64,000 nt of DNA from assembly GCF_000306965.1 (NCBI RefSeq), contig NZ_JH976437.1, positions 1-64,000 on the forward strand, written 5' to 3'. The stretch is from Amphibacillus jilinensis Y1 (GTDB lineage Bacteria > Bacillota > Bacilli > Bacillales > Amphibacillaceae). The notes under the pieces were generated by a model that saw nothing but the letters and a program-made list of their open reading frames with translations, made no database searches and had not been told where the DNA came from. Of this stretch, positions 16,294 to 26,270 are shown one piece after another (the stretch's first letter is position 1; each line of letters begins with the position of its first letter). A program made the translations under genes and the position numbers.

Positions 16294-16947
16294 TCATTGC
16301 ACACGTTGTTGGGACGAATCAACTAGATCAACAAGTATTCGAGTGCCGTCAACTTGCTTAACAAAGATTTCCGATTGACGTTCGATCCAATGACCGTTAG
16401 TTACCGCACTATAGTCATGACCATTGATCTTTATCGTGCCCACGGGCCGCATATCGGTTAATGTGACTCCCTCTTCCCCTATCAAGTGACGATAACTTTG
16501 GTTCATGGAGCTATATCCTCTGTCATCGGTTAGTTGATCCAGCAACGTTATTTTGCTCCACATATTTCTTTTGGGCAGAAATTTTAACCATGTGATTGAA
16601 AAAATAGCACCTACAACCACTCCAATTATGGCATACAGTCCAACAACCCAATTAGGTGAGCTTAAACCGACTGAAATAAGCATTAATATCGCTCCAATAC
16701 CAGCAAGCGTTCCATCATTAATAAATTGTCCATCAATAAATATGAGTATAATTCCAGAAAAATAAATGATGCTCATAATTAGGATCATCGATGGATCGAG
16801 ATAGGTTAAGAAATAAGTTGAAATAAGTGCCACTCCTAATAATGCAAATAGCCCCTTTGTATTAACGAGTAATTCCCCTACAAGAAACAATGTAGCAAAG
16901 CCTACAATAAAAAAACTAATCCAATCAAAAGCGAATATATTCATCAT
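16294..16947 (-). CDS. Short NfeD-family membrane protein (NfeD1b type)
   Basis: 217 residues: four to five membrane segments (to about residue 125) and a C-terminal OB-fold NfeD domain (LIGEEGVTLTDMRPVGTIKI ... GTRILVDLVD). It lacks the ClpP-like protease part found in the long NfeD at 46951-48300. Short NfeD proteins usually partner a flotillin or stomatin; none adjoins this one, the only flotillin in the window being floA at 45962. The start is 16947, 6 bases after AAGGAG; the longer frame from 16962 begins inside that site. Confidence 0.82.
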   Translation of the reverse strand: MMNIFAFDWISFFIVGFATLFLVGELLVNTKGLFALLGVALISTYFLTYLDPSMILIMSIIYFSGIILIFIDGQFINDGTLAGIGAILMLISVGLSSPNWVVGLYAIIGVVVGAIFSITWLKFLPKRNMWSKITLLDQLTDDRGYSSMNQSYRHLIGEEGVTLTDMRPVGTIKINGHDYSAVTNGHWIERQSEIFVKQVDGTRILVDLVDSSQQRVQ

Positions 16948-17009
16948 AAACAACTCCTTCATTATATATATATCAAGTATACAAAATTTAGCGCTATAAG
17001 GATGAGAAG

Positions 17010-17384
17010 ATGATGTCAGATCAATATAAAATCATTATATTCAGCATTTTTGCATTGATTTTTTTTGCTTGTTATCAAGATTTAACTAAACCCTCTCACC
17101 ATCAAGATCTAACTCCCCTTACTACTTCTCCATTATATTATGATGAAAGCATTGAAAGCTTTCAAGTTATTTCTTATCAAGTTCAACGTGGTGATCAGTT
17201 TTTATCCATCCTCGAAGCGATAAATGATATTCAAATTCAGAATATTGATCAGGCCATAACGGACTTTAAGTCTCTAAATCCTACAGCAGATATTTTTCAA
17301 TTAGAAGTTGGACATGTCTATTTATTTCCACGTTATTCTAACGATGAAAATAACTGGACTTATCACTTCTCATTTGATCCTTAA
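17010..17384 (+). CDS. Small exported LysM-like protein (YqfZ-like)
   Basis: 124 residues with an N-terminal signal or anchor segment (residues 8-23, IIIFSIFALIFFACYQ; the Cys might act as a lipobox cysteine, but the motif FFAC is only a partial fit). The C-terminal half (YQVQRGDQFLSILEAIN ... LEVGHVYLFPRY) has the outline of a LysM module. The gene lies just upstream of ispG, as does yqfZ of B. subtilis, which encodes a similar small LysM protein. A peptidoglycan-associated role is inferred. Confidence 0.65.
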   Translation: MMSDQYKIIIFSIFALIFFACYQDLTKPSHHQDLTPLTTSPLYYDESIESFQVISYQVQRGDQFLSILEAINDIQIQNIDQAITDFKSLNPTADIFQLEVGHVYLFPRYSNDENNWTYHFSFDP

Positions 17385-17456
17385 AGCTTTATAATGGATA
17401 GCGTAAGTGTTTAATAGATTTTATAAACGTAACGATAAAAAGGAGCGTTAACTTTC

Positions 17457-18551
17457 ATGGTTCTAACACACAGAAAAAATACACGTCCTGTCAAAGTAGG
17501 AAACGTGATTATTGGGGGAAAAGACCAAGTCATTATCCAATCAATGACCACCTCAAAAACACATGATGTAGAAGCAACAGTATCTGAGATTAAACGTTTA
17601 GAAGATGCCGGTTGCCAGGTTGTTCGAGTTGCCTGTCCGGATGAACGGGCAGCTAATGCGATTCCCGAGATTAAAGCACAAATTAATATTCCTTTAGTTG
17701 TCGATATTCATTTTAATTATAAGCTTGCTCTCAAAGCGATTGAGGGTGGCGCTGACAAAATTAGAATAAACCCAGGAAACATTGGTAAGCGTGATAAAGT
17801 GGAGGCTGTAGTTAATGCTGCGAAGGCTAAAGGTATTCCAATTCGAATCGGTGTAAATGCAGGTTCACTAGAAAGGCATATTCTTGAGAAGTATGGCTAT
17901 CCCACTGCAGATGGTATGGTTGAGAGTGCATTACATCATATCAAAATATTAGAAGACCTTGACTTTCATGATATTATCGTATCTTTGAAAGCATCTGATG
18001 TTGGATTAGCTATTGAAGCCTACGAAAAAGCTGCAGAAGCAATCGAGTACCCATTACATCTTGGTATCACTGAATCAGGTACTTTATTTGCCGGAAGCAT
18101 CAAAAGCGCTGCAGGTATGGGTGCCATTTTAAGCAAAGGAATTGGTAACACGATGCGCATTTCATTAAGTGCGGATCCCGTTGAGGAAGTTAAGGTGGCT
18201 CGAGAACTATTAAAAACTTTTGGTTTAGCATCAAATGCTGCCACTTTAATATCATGCCCTACTTGTGGGAGAATTGAAATTGACTTGATTTCTATTGCAA
18301 ATGAAGTTGAAGACTATATCTCAACGATTAAAGCACCAATTAAAGTTGCAGTATTAGGTTGTGCAGTAAATGGACCTGGAGAAGCACGTGAAGCTGATAT
18401 TGGAATCGCAGGTGCAAGAGGCGAAGGTTTATTATTTAGACATGGTGAAATTATCCGTAAAGTCCCGGAAGAAACAATGGTAGAAGAATTGAAAAAAGAA
18501 GTAGATAAGATTGCTGCTGAATATTTGGCAGCTCAAACAGAAGAAAGCTAA
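17457..18551 (+). CDS. ispG: 4-hydroxy-3-methylbut-2-enyl diphosphate synthase (flavodoxin)
   Basis: Iron-sulfur enzyme of the MEP isoprenoid pathway, converting MEcPP to HMBPP with two electrons. The N-terminal TIM barrel carries [23 protein letters not shown] and IRINPGNIG. The C-terminal iron-sulfur domain provides the cluster ligands in SCPTCGR and [11 protein letters not shown] (three Cys plus the Glu). 364 residues is the usual Gram-positive length. AAGGAGCG precedes the ATG. A terminator overlaps its stop codon. Together with ispH at 22.7 kb it shows that the MEP route is used. Confidence 0.97.
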   Translation: MVLTHRKNTRPVKVGNVIIGGKDQVIIQSMTTSKTHDVEATVSEIKRLEDAGCQVVRVACPDERAANAIPEIKAQINIPLVVDIHFNYKLALKAIEGGADKIRINPGNIGKRDKVEAVVNAAKAKGIPIRIGVNAGSLERHILEKYGYPTADGMVESALHHIKILEDLDFHDIIVSLKASDVGLAIEAYEKAAEAIEYPLHLGITESGTLFAGSIKSAAGMGAILSKGIGNTMRISLSADPVEEVKVARELLKTFGLASNAATLISCPTCGRIEIDLISIANEVEDYISTIKAPIKVAVLGCAVNGPGEAREADIGIAGARGEGLLFRHGEIIRKVPEETMVEELKKEVDKIAAEYLAAQTEES

Positions 18552-18575
18552 AGGCAAATGCCTTTAGCTTTTTAA
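18547..18575 (+). terminator. Terminator after ispG
   Basis: AGCTAAAGGC / GCCTTTAGCT perfect stem followed by TTTTTAATTTG. It begins at the stop codon itself and serves the convergent gene too. Confidence 0.85.
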
Positions 18576-19270
18576 TTTGCCATCACAACCGCATGGTGTT
18601 GCTCTGCATTTGTCTGAATTCGCCTCGCATAGTCACTTTCTGCTGTGCCGTTCTCCATTATATAGTTTTCCAAACCTGACATCCCACGGTGATAAGCCGT
18701 TAGTGCTTGATCCCAATCTTGATATTTATGGTGTAAAAAGTCCAAATAAACAATAGCTAATTGCATTGAATAATAGGGGTCAAATAATAGTTCTTCGCTA
18801 TAAGGTAGTCCTGCCATATCAGCAATCCACGGGGCTGTATTCTTCATAAATTGCGACATGCCATATGCGTGACCATAACGCGTTTCTGGACCTACTAATT
18901 CTGGATCAAAAACGCCTCCTGTCTCAATCTTTAGTAATTCATAGACAAGGAAAGGATCAACTTCATATTGCTTTGCTTCATTTGCTAAATAAATAGCCCA
19001 CGATTTCTTAAAGTTTCCTCCACTGTCATTAACCATTTGTTCTGCCATTTCTTCTAAAGTCGCCCAATGATGATAATCATCCTGAAGATCAATGCTTACA
19101 TCTTCCAGCTGATAAGTTGCTCTTGCTTGCAACGTTAAATTTTCAATGGACAATGCATGATTTTCTTGTTGTAATCTCGTCATTTGTGTTTGATGATGAA
19201 GACTTATAAAAATAGTTATAATGGCAATTAAAGATACAATACTGAATAAAACCTTCTGACGATATTTCAT
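18572..19270 (-). CDS. Membrane-anchored lytic transglycosylase (SLT domain)
   Basis: 232 residues: an N-terminal signal anchor (about residues 5-25), a short coiled coil (about 28-50), then a goose-lysozyme-like SLT domain. The catalytic Glu is in LLKIETGGVFDP, followed by YGMSQFMKNTAPWIAD and the AYHRGMSGLENYI motif that lines the glycan groove. It should cleave the MurNAc-GlcNAc bond with 1,6-anhydro product. The start is 19270 (MKYRQK), after GAAAGGATG; the longer frame from 19354 has no ribosome site and would hide the signal. It is monocistronic and convergent with ispG. Confidence 0.85.
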   Translation of the reverse strand: MKYRQKVLFSIVSLIAIITIFISLHHQTQMTRLQQENHALSIENLTLQARATYQLEDVSIDLQDDYHHWATLEEMAEQMVNDSGGNFKKSWAIYLANEAKQYEVDPFLVYELLKIETGGVFDPELVGPETRYGHAYGMSQFMKNTAPWIADMAGLPYSEELLFDPYYSMQLAIVYLDFLHHKYQDWDQALTAYHRGMSGLENYIMENGTAESDYARRIQTNAEQHHAVVMAN

Positions 19271-19445
19271 TGTTTTACATCCTTTCTTATAGCAAATTAT
19301 TGCTACAAGACGATATCCTACGCTAATTTGAGAAGGATTGCAAATAGAATACATTATGCTTTCAAAAAGTTAGTAAACCTTTACTCATCTAATCATATAT
19401 TAAGATGTACTGAGTGATAATTTTGTAACGAAAAGGAGGGAAACG

Positions 19446-19730
19446 ATGAATCCAGTTATGAAACAATTAATTCGCAATAAATTAACTCAGCTAACTCCCA
19501 AAGAACTTCAATCTTATGCTCTAATATATAACGTACAATTGTCTGAATCTCAAGCGAATCAAATTGTTAACCTGTTAAGAGAACAGCAGTTTGACCCCTT
19601 TATTAAAGAGGATTTAACTGCATTGTTTAATAGGCTTGAAGAAATTACAGATAAACAAACAGTAAATAAAGCGAAAACGATTCTAAATCAATTGATCCAG
19701 CAATACGGTGTGGCAGATTGGTTTAAATAA
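19446..19730 (+). CDS. yqfT: DUF2624 family protein (YqfT)
   Basis: 94-residue cytosolic protein matching the YqfT/DUF2624 family of Bacillaceae; the MNPVMKQLIRNKLTQLTPKEL start and the C-terminal QLIQQYGVADWF are characteristic as I recall the family. Function unknown. AAAGGAGGG precedes the ATG. In B. subtilis yqfT lies next to nfo, as here, though here it is convergent with nfo across a 618-base gap. Confidence 0.75.
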   Translation: MNPVMKQLIRNKLTQLTPKELQSYALIYNVQLSESQANQIVNLLREQQFDPFIKEDLTALFNRLEEITDKQTVNKAKTILNQLIQQYGVADWFK

Positions 19731-19909
19731 AGAAACCTTGTAAAACTTTCTTCGTATGGTTTTTCTCGATACTATAATATAAGTGGCTTAAAGCAGTAAA
19801 GAGACCACGACAATATTGGCGTTTAGCCTTAAATATAATTTGTATTTTGCATCTACTGATGAATGATAGACTTTACACATTGACGTACAAAGATGACGGG
19901 ACATAATTA

Positions 19910-20009
19910 GCCTCAAATAGAAAATAAAAAAGTTCCAAACAATAAAAATTTGCTTAGAACTTTTTTACGTTTTATTAACCTCGTCGGGTAGTATTTTTCT
20001 ATTTGAGGC
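19910..20009. repeat. Inverted repeat enclosing a terminator
   Basis: GCCTCAAATAGAAAA (19910-19924) is the exact inverted copy of TTTTCTATTTGAGGC (19995-20009). The outer arm TTCTATTTGAGGC also resembles the second-hairpin arm of the dispersed element. Confidence 0.6.
19926..19968. terminator. Bidirectional terminator between yqfT and nfo
   Basis: AAAAAGTTC ... GAACTTTTTT stem with A and T runs at both sides, lying between convergent genes. Confidence 0.75.
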
Positions 20010-20211
20010 AGTGCATTTTCTCAATTTCACTCTTATAAATGCAAAGCCCATACGTTTTTCACTTTCTATCTGCCCCTCACTGGATTCAAGTGAAGCCTAA
20101 ATTAACTTTCAGAAACCCAAAGCCTGGCTCCCATCAATTTTACGCTTACGTAAATTTCACCGCTTCTCGTTCGAAAACTTTGTCCATATGCATTGCAATA
20201 CTTATAAAACG

Positions 20212-20344
20212 AATCTTTAATCAGCGGGGGCTTTCACTGATGGATCGTTGAGTGAATTTAGCTTCAGCCTAGATAAGTAAGCTCTTCCCCCTAGTTTAGA
20301 GCAGGCGTTTTAGGGACGATTACCTGGTTTACCTGTGATAAAAG
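20212..20344 (+). repeat. Dispersed three-hairpin element, copy 3 (degenerate middle)
   Basis: It begins ATAAAACGAATCTTTAATCAG, keeps CACTGATGGATCGTTGAGTGAAT, has diverged in the second hairpin, and ends GGCGTTTTAGGGACG ... ACCTGTGATAAAAG. It abuts the nfo stop codon. Confidence 0.75.
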
Positions 20345-20348
20345 TTGC

Positions 20349-21248
20349 TTATTGTTGCATGATTTTTTCTTTTAAATCCGGTTGAAAATCGTCGCCTTTT
20401 AACATATTGATTTCAAACTTATAAGGCGGTTTTTTATTTTTTTTATCTTCACCTACATACGGCGTTTCTAAGATTTTAGGTAAATGGCTCAGTTGTGGGT
20501 GATGAACAATATATCGTAACGCTTCAAAACCAATATAGCCAAAACCGATATTTTCATGGCGGTCTTTGTGTGCTCCTTTTTCATTCTTACTATCATTCAC
20601 ATGAATGACCTTCAAGCGATCCAAGCCAATTACTTTATTAAAATCATCAAGTACTTGGTCAAAATTATTGACAACATCATAGCCAGCATCATGGACATGA
20701 CAGGTATCTAAGCAAATAGAAAGTCTATCGTTCTGTTCAACGCCATCAATAATCATTGCCAATTCTTCAAATGTTCTCCCAATTTCCGATCCTTTCCCTG
20801 CCATCGTTTCCAAGGCAATCTGAACATCATGCTCTTTCGTCAATACTTCATTTAGGCCTTCAACAATTCTAGCAATACCTTTTTCTACTCCAGCACCAAC
20901 ATGTGCACCAGGGTGTAAAACAATTTGTTTAGCGTTTAGCGCAGCTGTTCTTTCAATCTCACTCTGCATAAATGAAACAGCTAATTCAAATGTTTCCGGT
21001 TTTGTTGTATTACCTAAATTTATGATATAAGGCGCGTGTACAACTAAATCTTCAATCCCACTCTGTTCCATATGGTGGATACCTGCTTCAATATTTAATT
21101 CTTCAATCGCTTTACGTCTTGTATTTTGCGGCGCTCCTGTATAAATCATCATCGCAGTAGCCCCATAACTTACTGCTTCTTCACTAGATCCTAATAACAT
21201 GTTTTTCCCACTCATTGATACATGAGAACCGATCTTCACTTTCTCCAC
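20349..21248 (-). CDS. nfo: Endonuclease IV (AP endonuclease)
   Basis: Zinc-dependent endonuclease that nicks DNA 5' to abasic sites during base excision repair; it also protects spore DNA in Bacillus. TIM-barrel metal ligands are visible in [56 protein letters not shown] and KILETPYV. 299 residues is normal. Two GTG starts are possible: 21248, used here, or 21239 ([11 protein letters not shown], the usual N-terminus of the family), both close to GGGGTGG. It starts 2 bases after the cshB stop, so the two are translationally linked. Confidence 0.95.
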   Translation of the reverse strand: MEKVKIGSHVSMSGKNMLLGSSEEAVSYGATAMMIYTGAPQNTRRKAIEELNIEAGIHHMEQSGIEDLVVHAPYIINLGNTTKPETFELAVSFMQSEIERTAALNAKQIVLHPGAHVGAGVEKGIARIVEGLNEVLTKEHDVQIALETMAGKGSEIGRTFEELAMIIDGVEQNDRLSICLDTCHVHDAGYDVVNNFDQVLDDFNKVIGLDRLKVIHVNDSKNEKGAHKDRHENIGFGYIGFEALRYIVHHPQLSHLPKILETPYVGEDKKNKKPPYKFEINMLKGDDFQPDLKEKIMQQ

Positions 21249-21250
21249 CC

Positions 21251-22561
21251 CTATTTTTTTGGTTGATTTTTCTTTAATTGTCTTTTTATTTTATCATGCT
21301 GTCGCTTCATTTTTTTCTTGTAGCCTGGCTTTACTTTTGATGGTTTCTTTACACGTTGCCAAGCTTGTTGATCAATATCGTCGCCTTCCTTTTTCCTTAA
21401 TCGGCGTTCATTCCACGGCTTAATCTCTTTCCATTCACCATTAACAATATCAAATGTGCCGAATTCAATTCTTCGTGCGGTTAATTTGTTTAACAATGGC
21501 ACATCTTCATCACCATACAAATTAATGGCTGTACCTTCCATACCTGCTCTAGCAGTACGTCCCACACGATGAATATAGAATGGCTCTTCTTTTGGTAACT
21601 GTGCATTGATGACATGGCTGACCCCTTTTATATCAATACCTCTTGCAGCTAAATCCGTTGCGACAATGTATTGGTATTTAAGCGCTTGGATATCCTTTAG
21701 TACCCGTTTCCGTTCTCTTGCAGCAAGACCACCATGAATAATACCAACATTAATCCCCTCTGATTGCAGCTCCGCAAATAACTTATTAGCAGCGTCTTTA
21801 CCATTCGTGAAAATAATCGCTAAGTATGGATTAATGACACTTGCTATCTGAGCAATTATTTGGGCCGGTTCACGATGACGCAGCGGAATTAAACGATGTT
21901 CGATCGCTTCTGGTGCAAAATGATCATTGATATGAACATGTGTAGGGTTTTGTAAATATTTTTTCAAAAATGGTTGTAGCCGTTCTGGGATGGTCGCTGA
22001 AAAAACAAGCAATTGAATTGACTGCTCTGCCCTAACGAGCATCTGGTCAATCTCATGAATTAACCCAAGATCCAACATTAAGTCAGCCTCATCGATCACA
22101 AAAGAGCGTGCAGTATAAATATCTAGCGCCCCTTCTTTAATTAAGTCTAGCAGTCTCCCCGGGGTTGCAACAACAATTTGCGGTTGTTCTTTTAATTTAT
22201 CAATCGCACGTTGTTTATCAGTACCACCAATAAATAACTTGGCTGTTATAGTTTGATCTTGTTCAATAAAATCAATTATTCTTTTCACTTCATTATAAAT
22301 TTGTATGGCTAGTTCCCGAGTAGGTGATGTAATAACCACTTGTGTCTCATTTTTAGTGCTATCTAATTGACTGAATAGCGGGATCAAAAAGGCATGAGTT
22401 TTTCCTGATCCAGTATGCGATTGTCCAATAACACTTTCCCCTCTTAAAACGGCTGGAATCACTTTTTTTTGAATTGGGGTGGGATAATCAAAATGTAATT
22501 TGTTTAGCACGTCATGAATCCATGGCTGTAAATTATATTGTTTAAATTGATGTTTTTCCAT
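21251..22561 (-). CDS. cshB: DEAD-box RNA helicase CshB
   Basis: ATP-dependent RNA helicase of the cold-shock CshB (YqfR) group, acting in mRNA turnover and ribosome assembly. Motifs in order: Q motif (FDYPTPIQ), Walker A variant [28 protein letters not shown] in [13 protein letters not shown] in [10 protein letters not shown], then the helicase C motifs [10 protein letters not shown] and [10 protein letters not shown]. The C-terminal tail is strongly basic ([18 protein letters not shown]), probably for RNA binding. It precedes nfo, as in B. subtilis. Confidence 0.95.
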   Translation of the reverse strand: MEKHQFKQYNLQPWIHDVLNKLHFDYPTPIQKKVIPAVLRGESVIGQSHTGSGKTHAFLIPLFSQLDSTKNETQVVITSPTRELAIQIYNEVKRIIDFIEQDQTITAKLFIGGTDKQRAIDKLKEQPQIVVATPGRLLDLIKEGALDIYTARSFVIDEADLMLDLGLIHEIDQMLVRAEQSIQLLVFSATIPERLQPFLKKYLQNPTHVHINDHFAPEAIEHRLIPLRHREPAQIIAQIASVINPYLAIIFTNGKDAANKLFAELQSEGINVGIIHGGLAARERKRVLKDIQALKYQYIVATDLAARGIDIKGVSHVINAQLPKEEPFYIHRVGRTARAGMEGTAINLYGDEDVPLLNKLTARRIEFGTFDIVNGEWKEIKPWNERRLRKKEGDDIDQQAWQRVKKPSKVKPGYKKKMKRQHDKIKRQLKKNQPKK

Positions 22562-22651
22562 AATTAACTCCTTGTCCTATCGATTTACCTTTATATTATA
22601 GTTGACTTTAACAAAAAATGCACACTTTGCAAATCTATGATGGGTTACTTT

Positions 22652-22680
22652 TTGTCATTTTATATATTTTTCTTTATAAT
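22652..22680 (+). promoter_or_regulatory. Sigma-A promoter of ispH
   Basis: TTGTCA, 17 bp, TATAAT, about 40 bases before the ispH start codon. Confidence 0.8.
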
Positions 22681-22720
22681 GATAGTGTTATTCTAAAAAT
22701 TGACTAGGGGGGAAATAGTC

Positions 22721-23662
22721 ATGGACGTTATAAAAATTGCTCCACGTGGTTATTGTTATGGTGTGGTAGATGCTATGGTTATCGCTCAAAATGCTGTTAA
22801 AGATCCAAATTTACCACGACCTATTTATATATTAGGAATGATTGTGCATAATGCTCATGTGACAAATGCTTTCAAAGAAGAAGGTGTAATCACATTGGAT
22901 GGGAAAAATCGTGAAGAATTACTCGATGACATTACTCAAGGTACAGTTATATTTACAGCTCATGGTGTCTCGCCAGCTGTTAAAGAAAAAGCTAGAGCAA
23001 AAGGATTAACCGTGCTTGATGCAACATGTCCAGATGTGACGCGTACACATGATTTAATTCGCCAGAAAGTGAAAGAAGGCTATAAAGTGGTTTACATAGG
23101 AAAACGAGGACACCCAGAACCTGAAGGTGCTGTCGGTGTCGCCCCAAATGATGTTTTTCCTGTACAAACAGAAAAAGATGTGGAGCACCTTACACTTGAT
23201 CATCCTAAAATTTTAGTAACGAATCAAACAACGATGAGTCAATGGGATGTTTACGATGTGATGCAAGCAGTAAAAGCTAAGTATCCACAAACAGAAATGG
23301 TTCAAGAAATCTGTATGGCCACACAAGTGCGGCAAGAAGCTGTAGCTGAACAGGCTAAAAAAGCTGATCTAACTTTAGTTGTTGGTGATCCTAGAAGTAA
23401 TAATTCAAACCGATTAGCTCAAGTATCTCAAGAGATAGCCGAAACACCTGCCTATCGAATTGCTGATCTATCAGAGTTAAATTTGGAATGGTTAAATGGC
23501 GTCAATTGTGTAGCCATAACCGCTGGTGCCTCAACGCCTACACCTATTACAAAAGAAGTGATTAGGTTTATCGAGCAGTTCGATCCTAATGATGAATCGA
23601 CATGGGATCTAACGACAAAGGTTAAGCAAAATAAAATATTACCTAAAGTAAAGCGCAAATAA
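22721..23662 (+). CDS. ispH: 4-hydroxy-3-methylbut-2-enyl diphosphate reductase
   Basis: Last enzyme of the MEP pathway: the iron-sulfur protein that reduces HMBPP to IPP and DMAPP. The three cluster cysteines are in [16 protein letters not shown] and [10 protein letters not shown]. Substrate-binding motifs TAHGVSP, GHPEPEG and SNNSNRL are present. The start is the ATG at 22721, preceded by TAGGGGGGAAATAGTC; the longer frame would start at a TTG that overlaps this ribosome site. 313 residues. Own promoter and terminator, so it is a single-gene transcript. Confidence 0.97.
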   Translation: MDVIKIAPRGYCYGVVDAMVIAQNAVKDPNLPRPIYILGMIVHNAHVTNAFKEEGVITLDGKNREELLDDITQGTVIFTAHGVSPAVKEKARAKGLTVLDATCPDVTRTHDLIRQKVKEGYKVVYIGKRGHPEPEGAVGVAPNDVFPVQTEKDVEHLTLDHPKILVTNQTTMSQWDVYDVMQAVKAKYPQTEMVQEICMATQVRQEAVAEQAKKADLTLVVGDPRSNNSNRLAQVSQEIAETPAYRIADLSELNLEWLNGVNCVAITAGASTPTPITKEVIRFIEQFDPNDESTWDLTTKVKQNKILPKVKRK

Positions 23663-23713
23663 GACGAATCTTTAATCAGTGCGCCTTTTATGGACCGTTA
23701 TCTGTGCTAAAAA
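23658..23713 (+). repeat. Dispersed three-hairpin element, copy 4 (internally deleted)
   Basis: About 56 bases keep the 5' part (AAGACGAATCTTTAATCAGTG) joined directly to the 3' end (TATGGACCGTTATCTGTGCTAAAA). The first few bases overlap the ispH stop codon. Confidence 0.6.
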
Positions 23714-23760
23714 GCGTTAAACTAATCTAATGAGCAGAAGAAATAACCTTGTTTATATCA

Positions 23761-23799
23761 AGAGATGTTGCGATTGAAGATCACAACATCTCTGTTTTT
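23761..23799 (+). terminator. Terminator after ispH
   Basis: AGAGATGTTG / CAACATCTCT, 10-bp perfect stem, followed by GTTTTTAT. Confidence 0.85.
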
Positions 23800-23874
23800 A
23801 TAGCATCTAATGCCAATTTAGCATTAACACTCTCATGATGCTATTTGTCACTTGTCGCTGACACAACAAATCAA

Positions 23875-24996
23875 TCAGATGAATTTAAATGGGTCAGAAC
23901 TAAGTTGAGTTGGGATAACCTCTAACTCAGTCGCTTCTTGATTTAATTTTTGTTTTAAATAGTGGCAAACCGCTCCAATCATTACAGATTCAATATGATG
24001 GCCTGGATCGATAATTGCTAAGCCTAGTGCTTCTGCATCTTGAGCCTGATGAAATGTCAAATCTCCTGTTACGTATACATCAGCACCTAACCTTTTAGCT
24101 TGTTTAAAGTATTTTTCGCCACTACCGCCAAGTACTGCCACTCTTTTTATCTTTTTGTCTAACGATCCTGTTACCCGCAAACCTGATAATGAGAATATTT
24201 CTTTTACCTCATTAGCAAAATCAGCTAAAGTTGTTGCTTTAATCAGTTCACCAATTCGACCTAAACCTTCGACTTTACCTTCATTTTCAAGCTCAATAAG
24301 ATCATAAGCCGGTTCTTCATAAGGGTGTGTTGCAAGCAATATCCTGATCGCTTCTTGTAGTTGTGCTTCTTTAAGCATATACTCAAGCTTTATTTCTTCA
24401 ACATAAGACTTATTACCTTGTTCTCCTATATAGGGATCCGCTTGTTTTAAAGGTGTAAAAGCACCTGTACCTTTGACTCGGAAGGAACAATCTTTATAAT
24501 CCCCTATTTGTCCGACACCCATACGCGTTAGAGCATGATCTACTAGATCTAGATGTGTTTCTGGTACATAAACATGAAATTTATACAATTTCTCATTAAA
24601 TTCTGGGATCATCACACGTGCAGATTGTAAATTCAACCTCTCTGCTAATAAATCATTTACACCCCCTTCAACAATATCCAAGTTTGTGTGGGCGGCATAA
24701 GCAGTAATTTCATGAAGAATGAGCTTTCTTAATATACGACCTTGAACAGAATTAACGTTAATTTGCTTTATCGGTTTAAACAATAATGGGTGATGGGCTA
24801 TAATAAGGTTTGCACCTTGTGCTATCGCTTCATCTACAACATCTTCTGTTATATCCAAGGTAACTAGAATTTTAGTTACTTGTGTGGTTAAGTCACCAAC
24901 TTGGAGACCAACATTATCCCATTCATATGCATATTTTTTAGGAACCCATTTCTCTAATAATGTTATTATTTTGCCAACCGTAAATACTTTAGTCAT
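23875..24996 (-). CDS. yqfO: NIF3-family protein YqfO
   Basis: 373-residue member of the NIF3/DUF34 family, annotated in many genomes as GTP cyclohydrolase I type 2; the activity is doubtful and the true role is unsettled. The N-terminal NIF3 part has the metal-binding LIIAHHPLLFKPIK and AHTNLDIVEGGVND, and the C-terminal part has GHHIESVMIG. Between them lies the CutA/PII-like insert (residues about 130-240) found in Gram-positive homologues. It overlaps the trmK stop by 8 bases and follows GAGGAGG, so it is translationally coupled to trmK as in B. subtilis. Confidence 0.92.
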   Translation of the reverse strand: MTKVFTVGKIITLLEKWVPKKYAYEWDNVGLQVGDLTTQVTKILVTLDITEDVVDEAIAQGANLIIAHHPLLFKPIKQINVNSVQGRILRKLILHEITAYAAHTNLDIVEGGVNDLLAERLNLQSARVMIPEFNEKLYKFHVYVPETHLDLVDHALTRMGVGQIGDYKDCSFRVKGTGAFTPLKQADPYIGEQGNKSYVEEIKLEYMLKEAQLQEAIRILLATHPYEEPAYDLIELENEGKVEGLGRIGELIKATTLADFANEVKEIFSLSGLRVTGSLDKKIKRVAVLGGSGEKYFKQAKRLGADVYVTGDLTFHQAQDAEALGLAIIDPGHHIESVMIGAVCHYLKQKLNQEATELEVIPTQLSSDPFKFI

Positions 24997-25705
24997 CAGT
25001 TAACACCTCCTCAATCCATTCCACTTCCAGTTCAAATTGCTTGATCTTCGCTTGATTAGGTTCTTTTGCTTGTTTAATCTGACTAATTATTTTTAACTTA
25101 TTTTTATGCTCTCGTTCCCACTTCTTTCTGAAAGCATCATTTTTTTCTTGTAAAAGTATAGGGCCAAACATTAACGATTTTACCGATTGATCATCCATAT
25201 TATTGACAGGCATTACATTAGCATCTGCCACTAAAATCTCGTATATATGACCGTCTTCCTCTAATATTTGCTCCGCTGTCAAATGGAAAGAACTTGACAA
25301 TAGCCACTTTCGAATGTAATGACTATCTACATTTGGTTGTAGAATTAATCGCTCTACACCATCTAATAATCCCTTACCCTGTTCAAGGATCGATTGAATT
25401 AACACACCACCCATACCGGCGATAACAATCTGTTTAACAGGAACATCAGCTATTACCGTTAAACCGTCTCCCTTAATAACATCAATACGGTCAGCTAAAC
25501 CATATGCCTCTACGTGTTGACATGCAGACAAATAGGGCCCATTATTTAACTCACCAGCGACCGCTCGTGCCGAATGATCTTGTTTACATATGTATACAGG
25601 TAAGTAAGCGTGATCACTACCTATGTCTGCAAAGTAAGCGCCTTGAGGCAAATACTGAGCGATTTTCTTTAACCGATTTGATAGTATGTTTTCTTTCATT
25701 GGCAT
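24989..25705 (-). CDS. trmK: tRNA (adenine22-N1)-methyltransferase
   Basis: Rossmann-fold methyltransferase that makes m1A22 in tRNA. S-adenosylmethionine motif FADIGSDHAYLPVYIC, then VAGELNNGPY, DVIKGDGLTV and the catalytic-site motif IVIAGMGGVLIQSIL. The C-terminal coiled coil (residues about 165-235, rich in K and E) is typical of TrmK. 238 residues. Two nearby ATGs (25705, 25699) are possible. It forms a pair with yqfO. Confidence 0.93.
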   Translation of the reverse strand: MPMKENILSNRLKKIAQYLPQGAYFADIGSDHAYLPVYICKQDHSARAVAGELNNGPYLSACQHVEAYGLADRIDVIKGDGLTVIADVPVKQIVIAGMGGVLIQSILEQGKGLLDGVERLILQPNVDSHYIRKWLLSSSFHLTAEQILEEDGHIYEILVADANVMPVNNMDDQSVKSLMFGPILLQEKNDAFRKKWEREHKNKLKIISQIKQAKEPNQAKIKQFELEVEWIEEVLTDD

Positions 25706-25721
25706 TTATAACACCTAACCT

Positions 25722-26270
25722 TTATATTATGATAGCTATTAGACAAACCACTATACCCACCACACTCATACTTAGTACTAATTTTAATTTCCATTTTATC
25801 GATAACACAAGCCAGATTGCAAGTTGAAAAAAAATCACCATTAATGCGGTGGATGATGAAAAAAACCATTGATTTACAGTGGTAATTGAAATGATACAAA
25901 TGTTTAATAATAAAGCGGCAAATACATATTGAAAAGCGATTTGATAGATTTTATAGCCTACATAAAATAATCCAATAGAAATAATGACCGTTAAAGTAAG
26001 CAAAGTTACCAGTTGGGCATTTGATAACACAACAAAAAATACAAATATAAACATAGTGGGTGATAAAATAAAATTTAATAGAATAAATAATAAATGGAAC
26101 GGATTAACTGTTGTTTTTTGTTCTTCTATTAAATTACTTTCTTGTTCTTCCTCGATGTCGCCTTCTGTATATAATGCAAGTAAGAAATCACAAAAATGTC
26201 CGGGTAGTAATTGACTGTTTTTCCAATGCTTAATTTCATTAATAATTATTTTTTTTCGTTGTTCGTCCAT
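25722..26270 (-). CDS. Unknown membrane protein between trmK and sigA
   Basis: I do not recognise the function of this 182-residue protein. The cytosolic N-terminus (residues 1-55) reads NEIKHWKNSQLLPGHFCDFLLALY and carries an acidic linker. The rest has about six short membrane segments with few charged residues and no catalytic motif. It occupies the position of the cytochrome c550 gene cccA in B. subtilis but has no CxxCH heme site and is not related. It ends 16 bases before trmK, so it may be the first gene of a trmK-yqfO transcript. Confidence 0.7.
   Translation of the reverse strand: MDEQRKKIIINEIKHWKNSQLLPGHFCDFLLALYTEGDIEEEQESNLIEEQKTTVNPFHLLFILLNFILSPTMFIFVFFVVLSNAQLVTLLTLTVIISIGLFYVGYKIYQIAFQYVFAALLLNICIISITTVNQWFFSSSTALMVIFFQLAIWLVLSIKWKLKLVLSMSVVGIVVCLIAIII

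Larger units (their letters stand above)
19731..20348. other. Intergenic gap between yqfT and nfo
   Basis: No gene is supported. The gap contains a bidirectional terminator (19926-19968) inside a 15-bp inverted repeat (19910-19924 with 19995-20009), and dispersed hairpin element copy 3 (20212-20344). The small frame at 20039-20251 has no ribosome site and overlaps the element. Confidence 0.6.

Noticed and set aside
16145-16378. 77-codon plus-strand frame
   Set aside because: It lies over dispersed element copy 2 and the end of the nfeD-type gene; no ribosome site or family resemblance.
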